DNA of 64,000 bases from Apostichopus japonicus (taxonomy: Eukaryota > Echinodermata > Holothuroidea > Aspidochirotida > Stichopodidae). The first letter of the stretch is position 1; the number at the start of each line of letters is the position of its first letter. The notes below the pieces were generated by a model. It made no database searches and was not told where the DNA came from. It worked only from the letters and a program-made list of their open reading frames with translations. The stretch lies in contig NC_092563.1 of NCBI RefSeq assembly GCF_037975245.1, forward strand, positions 7,065,501 to 7,129,500. Direction: 5' to 3'. The position numbers were made by a program, and so were the translations under genes. This document shows, in pieces, positions 14,301 through 27,700 of the stretch.

Positions 14301-17300
14301 TATGATGTTTCTTTACCTGAGTATCTGGTACATGAGTGATGTTTCTTTACCTAAGTATCTTGTACATGTTTGATGTTTCTTTACCTGAGTATCTGGTACA
14401 TGTGTGATGTTTCTTTACCTGAGTATCTGGTACATGTGTGATGTTTCTTTACTTGAGTATCTGGTACATGTGTGATGTTTCTTTACCTGAGTATCTTGTA
14501 CATGTGTGATATTTCTTTACTTGAGTATCTGGTACATGTGTGATGTTTCTTTACCTGAGTATCTTGTACATGTGTGATGTTTCTTCACCTGAGTATCTGG
14601 TACATGTGTGATGTTTCTTCACCTGAGTATCTGGTACATGTGTGATGTTTCTTTACCTGAGTATCTGGTACATGTGTGATGTTTCTTTACCTGAGTATCT
14701 GATACATGTGTGATGTTTCTTTACCTGAGTATCTTGTACATGTGTGATGTTTCTTTACTTGAGTATCTGGTACATGTGTGATGTTTCTTTACCTGAGTAT
14801 CTTGTACATGTGTGATATTTCTTTACCTGTGTATCAGGTACATGTGTGATGTTTCTTAACCTGAGTATCTGAAACATGTGTGATGTTTTTTACCTGAGTA
14901 TCTGGTTTATGTGTGATATTTCTTTTCCTGTGTATCTTGTACATATGTGATGTTTCTTTACCTGAGTATCTGAAACGTGTGATGTTTTTTACCTGAGTAT
15001 CTGGTTTATGTGTGATGTTTCTTTACCTGAGTATCTGGTACATGTGTGATGTTTCTTTACCTGAGTATCTGGTACATGTGTGATTTTTCTTAACCTGAGT
15101 ATCTGGTACATGTATGATGTTTCTCAACCTGAGTATCTGGTACATGTATGATGTTTCTCAACCTGAGTATCTGGTACATAAGTGTGATGTTTCTTAACCA
15201 GAGATAATCTGGTACATGTGTGTCAAAACCAGAAATTTTCTTGTACGCTGCGCGCCAACCGATGGTGGCGCTCCGCTTAGATAGTAATTCGCGCCCCCCG
15301 GGTTAGAAAATCCTGGATACGCGCCTGTTGTGCGTCTGTGATCTAGCCACGACTGTGATGTGTGTTTTCCCTTTGGATGAGATGTAAAATCAACAAGTGG
15401 AATGACAGGTTTTCAGCTAGTTTTTCTATGCATTTGAGGTGTGAAGATAAACATAAGTGTCACAAAACACCAGTTGGCCAAACTCTTTCTAGAAACGGCT
15501 CTCTTCCCCTAACAGACCGGTCAAAATTACACAAGTAGAAGGAAGTATGATGAAGAATGTTGGTCAGGAAATTTTCGAAAATTCAGACACACTAATTAAT
15601 TGGTGTACAAATATTAAAACCTCTTTTAACGGCTATTATAAAACTTGGTTGAAGGAGACGGAAAAAAAAACAGATATTTCCTTCAACCGAACACTACACA
15701 CATAGGTGTAGGAGGCGGGGGCTCCTACTGAAAGAAAAATAAATTGCAATGATGTAACTAAAGGAAATGAATAGTTTAAAAAATGATAATTAAAATAAAG
15801 TTGTAAGCTTGGCCGACTAATTCGACATTACTAATGTAAAAGAGAATTTTACATAATTGGACCTCCATGCTTTTTCTCCATCTACATATGACATTTCGTG
15901 GTTTACAGCATCCCGCGGTATACTGCGCAATTTCCACGAACCGTACGGTACATGATGGCATGCGATGTAATAACCGATGCTTATCTATATGATATTGACA
16001 TTAACATGTTGAACGCACGCGGGCCGGCGCGCGAAATATTTAGGTTATATTTTTCGGGTAAGTCGTTACAGCCCCCAAATCAAATGGGTTACTATGACTA
16101 CACACATCGACAGTTTTGAGGCTGTTCATCCTGGAACCTCGATTTTCATGCTCACTGATATGATGTGATATCTGCTGTTTGCTTTACAAATTCGAACAGG
16201 CCCTTAGCGAATACTTTACCAAGGGAGGGGTGAAGCCTGTAGGCAAACTATCTAAGCGTAGCGCCACCACGAGTTGGCGCGAAGTGTACAAGAAAATTTT
16301 GGCCGAAAATGCCTCCCAGATCGCTGGAAATGACACTTCCACTGCCTTGTAAGTTGCATTTAAGCATTTTCTATTTTGAAATTACTAGCGATATCATAAA
16401 AAAAATATGTTGGGGGGGGCGGTCGCCCGCTCCCCCAAATGCGTCATGTTCCCTGACGACTCCGTTCGAGTTCGAGACCAGCCACAGTTGGTTTCATAGC
16501 ACAATTGTTTAAGGCTTCCATACACACACACGCGTTATGGTAGACCATATATAGTATATATAGATACATTAGTGAGAGAGGAAAAATGGAAACGTCAAAA
16601 ATGGAGTTGTCGGTGAAAGGGGTAGGGTGAGGCGCACGCCCCTTCGACATCCTCGAACCGCCACTGGCATACCCTGTGTATATAATAGGGTTCAGCGCTG
16701 TAATGATGTCACTGTTCCTCTTTCTCTTCCCGGTGTCTTGGCGTATTTCTTCTACTCCCTCCTCCTTTTTCTCTCCTTCTTTTTCTTTTCCCTTCCTTCC
16801 TCCTCCTCTTTTCCCTTCTTTTTTCCCTTTTTCTTCTCTTTTTTTTCTTCTCCTCTTTTTCTTACCCGGGGGGCACGCCCCCCCTAACGCCCCCCCTGGA
16901 TACGCGCCTGCACAACTATAGCTTAGAACGTAAAAACGAGAGGGAAAAGCCATGAATGTCATTACAAATGTAAAAAAAGTCTTGCATTGCTTACGTTACT
17001 CGTAACAAAGTTTTAGTATGGGTCCTATAGTTATGGGGCCTCACAGAGTTTGGTTTTGTTTCCAATAGACCTTCAGCATGTTCTTCCTACTTTTACTTCC
17101 CAAATTCTTCTGTTTTCAAGGGCAGTCAGAAAACCAAACAAACTGCTGCATCTCCAGTTGGCACAGCAAGGCATTTCTTTGATAATTTCGTTTTTTTTCC
17201 ATGTTCACAAACAATAGTTTATACTCTGTGAGTATGCACGTCGTCTGCTAAAAAGAAGTGGAACTATTTTACCGCCCGTGTGGGCGTTGTCCCTAGATCT

Positions 17301-20300
17301 CGACCAATCCAAATCGGTTACATAGTTGGCCACTCTTCTCTATATACGGCTGTGTAGGGACCGACATGACAGGGCCCTCTGTTGACTTTGGACCATTAAT
17401 GACTCTCTCAGGGATTTTCCAATCATTTGTTTTTCTATAGGAAATTTGGTCGAGTCGTAAAAAGGACAAGAGCTATCTCTATGAAATTGTAGCAAACAAA
17501 CGTAATGGTATAGATGTCGACAAATGGGACTATTTTGCAAGGGACAGTATGCACTTGGGAATCCAGAATAATTTTGACTGGAAGCGTTATCTCAGGTTTG
17601 CCCGTGTGCTGCATGGACCAGATGGTAGCCAGATTTGCACCAGGGATAAAGTAAGTAGCAGAACAACTTAAGTAATTTAATTATTGATGTGTTGGGTTTA
17701 AACAGGCCCTCATGTTGCAGTTTAGGACACAAAGTAAGTTGGTCCTATGCACAATGATAAGTTGTTTATTGTCTGAAATGGCAGCATTCATTGTGGTCAT
17801 CCTCTCAGTTTATTTCCCCCCCCCAAAAAAAAAAAAAATCTGTTGTATGTTTGAGGTACATACTATTGTTTTGAAAATTAACATGTTCATTAAGATGTAC
17901 TCCCAACCATTGTCATTTATGTCTTATTTCTTCTAAGCTTTTGTTGAGCACACCCTTCACAGTCCTCACCCATGCCCCTCCCACACCAACACACAAAAGA
18001 TGAGGACAAAACAATAAACTCTTATGCATTTAAGTGTTTTGAAACTAGGCAAGAGTTTAAAAGGTATATGTGAAAGTAACATAAACTGCTGCATTATCCT
18101 TATGTAAATTGTTATCTTTCTCTTTATGATGATTAAACATTGCTACACTTTGAATATTGATATATTTTCTCTTTCAGGAGATATTCAACCTTTATGAAAT
18201 GTTTCACTCAAGATACAGCCTCCACCTTAGAGCATGTAACCACAGAGTGAACAAGATTCTTGAAGCCATGTGAGTAAAACATTCTAACATCTTTACTCTC
18301 TTTGTGGATAAATCTGATAAATCTTTCATTTTATATTTCATGCATATTAAAATTAACTATCAGTGTAGGTTGAATTTAAACACCCTTTTTGCAGATATGT
18401 CAGCTTTGTCAGTTTGTTTGCAGTGAATTTATCAATTTGCCACGGAAAAAAATAAGTTGGGTTTCATCCTTGGGGTTCAATGCTAGTTATGTAAAGTTAA
18501 AAGATCATTTCTTTGCATAGTTTGGTCAGAGGGTATGAAACGTTAAATCCGCAGATTAGCAGTTAACCCCAAAACGTGTACGTGACATCACCTTGGTTGC
18601 TTTAAATGAGGATTGAAAAGTGCTTTGCATCATTTTTATGTGTAAAACCTTGCACACCAAAGTAGATGACCTGTACTGAATTTGACCTATGACCTACGAC
18701 TAACCTTCTGCATAGTAATTTTGTTAGGTACTTCCACACTGCGGTATGCTGTTCATATATTACTTCCCAAAATCATTTCTGAGGATGGTTGCTTACTAAG
18801 AACACCATTATTAAAAAGTTATACCAGCTTGCCTGGAGATTGTCTGGCTGTTGTTTATCAGAGCACATCGAGGGTACTGAACGTACCTCTCAGTGTGCTG
18901 TTGTATTCGACACCCCTGGGAAGTTATTGGTAATCGTGATTAAAATGTTAAGAGTGTTTTAATTATCTTCAGTTGTTCCATCTTTTCACTTTTCTCAGGA
19001 TTGTCGAAGCTCTGAAGGAGGCAAATGACTATCTGTTATTTCCTGGGAACAAAGGGTGAGATAAAAAAAAGATAAATTAATGCAGCTCATTCTGCTCTTC
19101 ACCGTAACATCATCCTTCAATCTTGCAAATACATGAGAAGAAATAACGTAATTAGTTTGGTACAGTAATGCTATAACAGATGGTTAATGTGTCAAGGAAA
19201 GATGTAAAGAAAGCCCGTAAATATGTCTTCATAACATTGGTCTTTCACGCCTAGTAAAATTTATAGTACAGGCAATTCTCACAGGATAGTTGAGGCATTG
19301 GCAGGCATTCAGTGAAGAATATAAGTTTGCTGCACTTTTAAATGAAGTGTTGTAAAGTGACCTGTTTGTGCTATGTTTATGCACTTTTAAATGAAGTGTT
19401 GTGAAGTGACCTTTTTGTCCTGTTTATGCACTTTGAAGTGTCGTAAAGTGACTTTTTTATCCTATGTTTATTCACTTTGAAGTGTTGTCAAGTGATTTGT
19501 TTGTCCTATGTTTATGCACTCTTATATGAAGTGTTGCAAAGTTGATCTGTTTGTGCTATCTTTATGCATTCTTTAATGAATTATGGTAAAGTGAACTGTT
19601 TGTCCTATGTTTATGCACTCTCAAATGAAGTGTTGTAAAGTGACCTGTTTGTCCTATGTTTTTCACTTTGAAATGTTGTAAATGGACCTGTTTATTGTAT
19701 GTTTATGCACTCTTGATGAAGTGTTGTAAAATGACCTGTTTGTCCTATGTTTATGCACTTTTAAATGAAGTGTTGTAAAGTGACTTGTTTGTGCTATGTT
19801 TATGCACTTTGAAAGGAAGTGTTGTAACGTGACCTGTTTGCCCTATGTTTATGCACTTTCAGATGAAGTGTTGTAAAGTGACCTGTTTGTTCTATGTTCA
19901 TGCGCTCTTAAATGAAGTGTTGTAAAGTGACCTGTTTGCCCTATGTTTATGCACTCTCAAATGAAGTGTTGTAAAGTGACCTGTTTGTGCTATGTTTATG
20001 CACTTTTAAATGAAGTGTTGTAAAGTGACTTGTTTGTGCTATGTTTATGCACTTTAAAAGGAAGTGTTGTAACGTGACTTGTTTGTCCTATGTATATGCA
20101 CTCTTGATGAAGTGTTGTAAAATGACCTGTTTGTCCTATGTTTATGCGCTCTTAAATGAAGTGTTGTAAAGTGACCTGTTTGTCCTATGTTTATGCACCC
20201 TTAAATGAAGTGTTGTAAAGTGACCTGTTTGTCCTATGTTTATGCACCCTTAAATGAAGTGTTGTAAAGTGACCTGTTTGTGCTATGTTTATGCACTTTG

Positions 20301-21269
20301 AAATGTTGTAAAAGGACTTGTTTGTCCTATGTTTATGCACTCTTAAATGAAATGTTGTAAAATGACCTGTTTGTCCTATGTTTATGCACCCTTAAATGAA
20401 GTGTTGTAAAGTGACCTGTTTGTGCTATGTTTATGCACTTTGAAATGTTGTAAAAGGACTTGTTTGTTCTATGTTTATGCACTCTTAAATGAAGTGTTGT
20501 AAAGTGACCTGTTTGTCCTATGTTTATGCATTTTGCATATGAATGATTTTAAATTGACCTGTTTTTCAATGTTAATACCACATTTATTCCAGTTCATACA
20601 CTTCTTGTTTGGCAATTTCACTCACGAAAACTCAGATGGAATGATATTGACTCTCTATAGAGTATGCTAACACCTTGAATATCACTTGCATCAACACCTA
20701 GCCTAATTTGCACATAAAAAACTGGACACTCTGTTACATTTTATTCACAGTTCTGCACCCCCGGCAAAGGCTCTTACTACAACTCTTTGGTTTCAGGTTA
20801 ACTCTAGCCTAATAGTTCTTTACTTTTAAATTTTCTAAGCATATCTGTGTTGTTTCCCATTTGCCTATAGATATGAAACAGTTAATATTTTCATCTAATT
20901 GACCTCTTTCATTTCTTAGGATCATGAAAACGATGTCTCAATCCATCGATGACATGGAAGCTTACTCCAAACTCAACGATCACATCATGTGGACAATACT
21001 GTGCAGTACTGATGATAACCTTAAGAAATCAAGAGATCTCATCAACAGAATACTAACAAGAGATCTGTTTGTTTGTGTCGGCCAGACTCAGCTCAAGAAG
21101 AAGGTAGCTTCTCACGAAACACCGATAATAGGAAATGACTTCAGTGTTTCAATTCTAGAAACTACACCAAACATGTAAAACACTAAAATAAGTGAAAACT
21201 TTAACAGTAAATGAGAAATCAAAGGAAATCCCGGCAAATCTCTTTGCATGTGATAACGCCATGTTACAA

Positions 21270-21315
<46 letters not shown>

Positions 21316-21707
21316 CAGGGTTATAGCTAGGAGATTGTGAGTGCTGGTTAAATAAATTTGCGAAGCGTAGCGAGCGAAGCTCTCGCATCTCACGGCCGGG
21401 GGTCCAGGGCCCGCATAAGGGTGATTTTTGCTACTTTTCAGATTTACAATTGGTAAATAACAGAAAAAGGTGACGTTATTATCATGTTTTACGGCAAGGG
21501 AAAGATAAATTTGTTACTTTTGTTGTATCTCACAAGCATTTTACTATTTTTTTGTGCCGGCCAGTGGACTGTTTATTCACTTCCAATGCCGGCCGGCAGG
21601 CGTGAGTGGCGGCTACCAACGGCCGCCGGCGGCCGGCGTGGCTATAACCCTGTATATATATATATATATATATATAGAGATATATATAGATATAGATATA
21701 TATAGAT

Positions 21708-21776
<69 letters not shown>

Positions 21777-24700
21777 ATTCTGTCACTGCTGTCTCGGTTA
21801 TGGCTAGTAGCAGTATTCCAATTTGTCATGTATGTGAAACTTCACAAAGACAGTAAATGATAAAGAAATGCATAGTCAACCTTTTTCACTGTGTAGCTTA
21901 CACTGTTTTTTGGTTTTAATATTGTTCAAGTTAATGCTTAGGTTGCTTGAGAAATGCGTGGCATTGATGCCAAATATGGTGGGTTTCGGTATGGGAATGG
22001 AGTGAGGAGGAGGGGAGGGGTGGGGGAAAGATGTGTCGACATGAAAGTAATAGACTTGCTTCAGTTCAGTCAAATTTGAATTTTCATTAAATCAATTTTG
22101 CAACTGGGAGTGTTAACTTTTATTTTACCACACCAGGGTTCACAACTCTTTAACATAAAAGAGGAAGACGCAGAGAAAGAAATTTTTGAGAAGCTCTCTG
22201 AAGAGGCTAAGAAAACTATCAAACAGAGTGATATCATTGTGCATGTAAGTATAACTATCGCCAAATTCATTTCACCTCTGTATTATCTCAGTTTATCCTG
22301 TTGATGGAGATACAATCTAATAGATCATATAATTCAGATTCTAAAATGACAACTGCAAAATGTTGGGGTTGTAACCCTTACGGCTGTAGTCGTAAGACAC
22401 TATTACGTTAATACGTTACGTTTCAATATGTGGGCTATAGCCATAATGGCTGTTACTGCTTGGCTTGAATTCGCCGGCTGAAGCCAAAATTGATGTAACC
22501 CTTAGGGCTGAATCTTTGCGCTATAATTATAAGGGCTGTAACCGATAATAAAATTGTTTCATACTGTCCTTTTTGATGAACAGATATCGAATGACCTAAA
22601 GATGACAAAGAACCAGAGAATGACCAGATAACAACAGGAAGTTTCTTGCCAAAATTTGAGGCTGTAATGTTTGCTCTTTCAATATTTCTTTTAACTACTG
22701 GCTGATTGTCTTTTGCATGAAATGGAGATTGTCATCTGCTATTTTAAATTATATTTTGACAGATTGCTAAATTCAACTATGGAATGGGGGAGAAGGACCC
22801 GGTGGAACATGTCAAATTTTACTCCAAGTGTGACCCGAATAAATCAGTCAGAATTAGCGAAATCAGACAGGTGGGTTTTACATTCTTTCTTCATAATGAA
22901 GTCTGTGAGATGGTCAGATGCTCAACTAAGAGAAAGGATTCATATGGCTGCTTTTACAATGGCTAACAATTTCAATGGCCACTGTCTTTGGTTACTTGCA
23001 ATACGCAGCCAAGTAACCTATGCAATCAAGTTGGCGTGTGTGTGTACGTGATTGTGACGCCCTAGCTTGTGAACACAATATCTCAAGACAGATTTTGGCA
23101 TGATGCTTCCTCAAAATTAGTACTGTACAATAACTCTATTGTTTTGTGTGGAGGTCAAAGGTCATTTGGAGTCAGCAGGGGGCAATATGTGGAAATCTAA
23201 ACAAGGCTGTATCTCCAGAATCTGATCATTAAAGGCGCTCATATTTGCATGGTAGGATAGCCTTATGTAGTGTAAAGGTTGTACACAATTTGATGTAGGT
23301 CAAAGTTCATTAAGGTCACCAAGGGTCAAAACTTGAAATCCTTGTAAACAATATCTCCAGACAGGAACTTCATTGGCTCTGAAATTTTGCATGTAGCTTC
23401 CCTATAATGAACAAAACCTTATTGTGTTTTTGGTGGATGTCAAAGGCCACACTCTGTAAAGCCTAATCAAACACTAACACGATATCCCAAGATAGGTTAC
23501 ATCACATATTTTGGGTGGAGGTCAGTTTATTTGGGGTCAGTGGAGGTCAAATGTCAACATATCATCAGTACTTTATCTTGAGAACTGCAACTTCGTGTGC
23601 ATGGTAGATTGATGGGTGAATGGAATTGATTCAGCTATTAAACATTGTACGCCATCAGTATCCTGTGCTCGATGACCCTTTCATTAGTAGTAATGTATGT
23701 ATGTATGGGTGAGTATTAAGTGAGGTCTATTTTACTACTGTATTTTACTCTTTGTTTATAGTGTGCTTGTGAAGTGTGTGTGTTTATGTTCTGTACGTTT
23801 GTTCAAATCGTCTCCTTTCATGATTTCTATATCAACAGGACTCCATGGCATTACCGAGAGAATTCTCTGAAAGATTCCTAAGAGTGTGTGTCAAGCAGAG
23901 GGATACTGAAGTCTGTGGGTGGGTTCGTGAAGCATTTAAAAAATGGTGCCAAGGAAAGGAATTGACAGCTAAGGTATGGGGGGAAAAACTCCAATAGGAA
24001 GAAAGATGGCTGCCATTAGGTGAACGTCACAGTCAACACATCTCCTGTTTTACTTGCTTTATATGTAGTCTTATATTTATATCCGTGTTTATGATTGTTA
24101 TGGATGCTCTGTAAGGATATAATGGCGAAACTGTGGATATTTTGATGATATTTTGATATACAGAAAGCCTGGTTTGAAGAAAAGAAGAAAACAAAACGTA
24201 AGAGCGTAACCTAAGCTTATATAGGCTATGAAAATGTACATTATATTGCTATATAGCCTATACGTATGCCATGCTTGTACACTGTTGGACACTATACCAT
24301 TTCTGTGAGGAGACTATATTGTCCGTGAAGTACGTTAGTTAGTTACGAACAGAGAGAAAACAAGCAGAACAATGGACGAGAAACTGGACTGTATATTTGA
24401 ACAACTATCCAAGCTAGCCTACAAGCTATGCCTAAACAATTAAATTCTTTGAATCAACGCCCTTGTAATGATGGAGGAGAAGCTGAAGTCGATGAATGTA
24501 GCAATTACCGATATGGCAAAGTCAGTTGAGTTTATAGAGAATGCTGTAGAGAAGGTTAAAGCCGATTATAAACTTAAAGCAGATAAGACAGAGGTAACTA
24601 AACTAGATGAAAAACTATCGATGCAGAAAATTCAATTCTTTCTAAAGTTCAGATGTTAAAAAATCGATCACGTCGTAAGAACTTGATTTTCTATGGTATT

Positions 24701-27700
24701 CCGAAAGCAGTTGAATTAGGAGAATGCCGGTCTTCTGAGTGCTTGGTTACAAAGGAAATTGTAAAGGATTTCATGGGATTGGAGGTCAATGAAAAAGATA
24801 TCGAAAGGGCTCATAGAATAACAAGAGGTCCAGTGATCGGGAACATCAAGTCCAGACTGATCCAGGTGTGTTTTAGTCGTTATTCTGACCGTGATGAGAT
24901 TTTGCATTCATGATTTTGAATATGGGCTGTTATAAAATCACTTTTACTGTAATCTACGGTCCCAATGACGACACTCCATCCTTTTTTCATAATTTGCATG
25001 ATATTATCGAGGATTTCAATACAGATCATTGTATTGTTGTAGGAGATTGGAATGTTACACTTAATCAAAGTATGGACACATTTAATTATCAACATATTAA
25101 TAATCCTTTGTCTAAACAAGTGATTTTAGATCTTTTGGATAATTATGATTTAGTAGATGTGTGGCGGGTTTATAATCCAATTGAACGGAAGTTTACTTGG
25201 TGTCAAAAGAATCCATTTAAGCAAGGTCATTTAGATTTTTTTTGTGGTTTCTTCTGGGTTAATGAATATTTGAGTAAACTCTTCTATTTTATATGGATAC
25301 AGGTTTGATCACTCTTTAATTAGCACTACGTTTAGTTTCTGTAATATCAAGATAGGGAGCGGGTATTGGAAATTTAACAAGTCACTACTTGATGATGACC
25401 AAATTGTTTGTATGATTACAGATACAATTAGGGATACCATAAATCAATATGCCTGTTTGATCTATAATAGAGAGAATATTCATTCCATTTCCAAAAGAGA
25501 GATTTATTGTGTAATAAATGATCGATTATTGTTTGAAATGATTCTTCTTAACCTTTTTGGGAAATGTATTTCTTACGCCTCGTATAAGAAAAAAAATCAA
25601 TAATGAGAGAGAGACCTTTCTGTTAGGCGAGATTAATAGGATGGAAGATATTAATAATGTAATAATGAGGGATGAACTGGAGAAACTTAAAAACGAATTG
25701 GAAAAAATTAGAGAGAAAAAGATGACAGGCTTTAGAATTCGTACTAGGGTTCAATGGATTGAGGAGGGTGAAAAACCCTGGAAGTATTTTCTTAATCTGG
25801 AAGCACGTAATGCGTCAACAAAATTAACTACCCATCTAACTAACAAGGAAAATGTTGATATTTATACACAAAATGAATTCAAAATAAAGTGTTTATGTCT
25901 TACAGCAATTTACTTGATTCACATGAAAATGATTTATTTGATGTTGACTTGGAAACGGAGCTATTTGGTGATTATAGGGTTGTGACTACTTCAGAATCGG
26001 AGTCACTAGAAAGTCCATTACAGCATGAGGAAGTTTATGATGCGTTAAAGAAAATGAAAAATGATAAGTCTCCTGGAACAGATGGTTTAACTGTAAGAGT
26101 TTTATAGGTATTTTTGGTTGGCCATTTTCTGATTAGATCTCTTAATTATGGTTATGAGAATTCTTTATTATCTATTACACAACGACTGGGGGTAATTTCA
26201 ATTATACCAAAGGGTGATGAGCCTAGGAATTTGTTGAGTAATTGGAGACCTATAACTCTACTTTATGTTTTTTATAAAATTGCGTCAGCTTGCATAATTA
26301 CTAATCGTATTAACCTGTTCTTTCTCAGCTTATCTCGTTTGAACAAAATGGTTTTATGAAACTGGTAGATATATAAGTGATTGTATCCGTACTATTTATA
26401 ATACAATGTTTAATCTTGAAAAAGTGCATTATCCAGGACTTTTATTTGCAATTGACTTTGAAAAAGCTTTTGATTCAGTGGCTTTTAGTATTATTGAAAA
26501 TGCTTTATATTTATTTAATTTTAGTTTTTCTATTTTAAGGTGGTTCCGTACATTCTATAATGAAATGACTTCAACGGTTGTGGTAAATGGAACATTTTGT
26601 TATTATTTTCCAATCATAAGAGGATGTAGACAGGGTGACCCGCTGTTACCCTGTCTCTTTAACCTTGTTGCTCAGCTTTTGAATATAACTAAGTGTCTAT
26701 TCGTGGTCTTGACTTTGGGGGTTATGAATATAAAATGACTCAACATGCGGACGATACGTTTTTAATTGATGGTACTATGAGTTCCTTTCAAAATCTTCTA
26801 ATTGGACTTGATTTTTTTGGTAGTTTTTCTGGCCTAACAATGGATTTGGATAAATCTATTTTGGTTGGAATTGGTAGTTTGAAAGGGTCCTCTGATCATT
26901 TTTGTAAAGAGAGGAACATTTGTGGAACCAGGGGGAGAATTTCACTTACTTGGAATTATTTTTAATACTGATCTGGATAGAATGATTTCAGTAAATTATG
27001 CAAAGTCAGAAAATAAAATTAGGCATCTGATAAACATTTGGTCAAAGCGTAATCTAACTACACTGGGTCGTGTAACGGTTTTTAAATCAATTATCTTACC
27101 TCATTTGAATTATTATTTGTTAACATCACCTAATCCGTCGGATGACCTCTTGATATCTTCTATAAAAGTTAAGTTTAGGACAAATTTGGATCAATTTCTC
27201 CTCAAGGTGGCACATAAACAAGTTGGCTAAACAGACACTCAAGGAAGAGCCCATGGCACACCCATCAATTTGCTCATACATAGAATTGTTAAAAATAAAG
27301 TGGGATGTAGCTGCTTTAAGCAATAATTTCCTTAGATCAATTTAATTGTATAAACAATGCGTTTTTTTTTTTTAAAACTTTTATAGAAGATATGTGGATT
27401 ACATTTTTGTAGTTATTTCAGCAGACTATGTGGATGATTTGCTACAGGTATTGAACTCTTTTCATAAATCTATTCAATTTACTTATGAAATGGAATGCGG
27501 GGGTAAATGTTCTTTTCTTGATATATACATTTTCAGAATGGTTGGCTCTAGCAGTACTGACACTATCGCCACTTCAGTTTTCCGTAAGAAAACTTTTACA
27601 GGGTTGTTCATTAATTGGAAATCCTGGTGCCCCAAAAAGTATAAAATTGCAGTTATTAAGGCTTTACATGAACGCGCACATAGATTGTGTTCGTCGGATT

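Larger units (their letters stand above)
24300..27150 (+). mobile_element. L1/Tx1-like LINE relic (ORF1 plus ORF2 without the 5' endonuclease part)
   Basis: A degenerate non-LTR retrotransposon in the last intron of the SAMHD1-like gene, same orientation. Order: ORF1-like region (24371-24912), the second half of an endonuclease (24930-25240), RT (25980-26960) and thumb-like sequence ending near 27150. The join at about 24912 puts ORF1 directly next to mid-endonuclease sequence, so the 5' part of ORF2 is deleted. The 3' end is cut off by the Penelope-like element beginning near 27151. Base composition is more AT-rich than the host exons. Confidence 0.85.

Noticed and set aside
12797-15222. CRISPR-like array of direct repeats
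   Set aside because: No unique spacers: the whole 34-bp unit repeats, in a eukaryotic intron.
16444-16962. Open frames of 80-170 codons on both strands
   Set aside because: They come from a polypyrimidine/polypurine tract in a dispersed repeat that recurs at 28860-29210.
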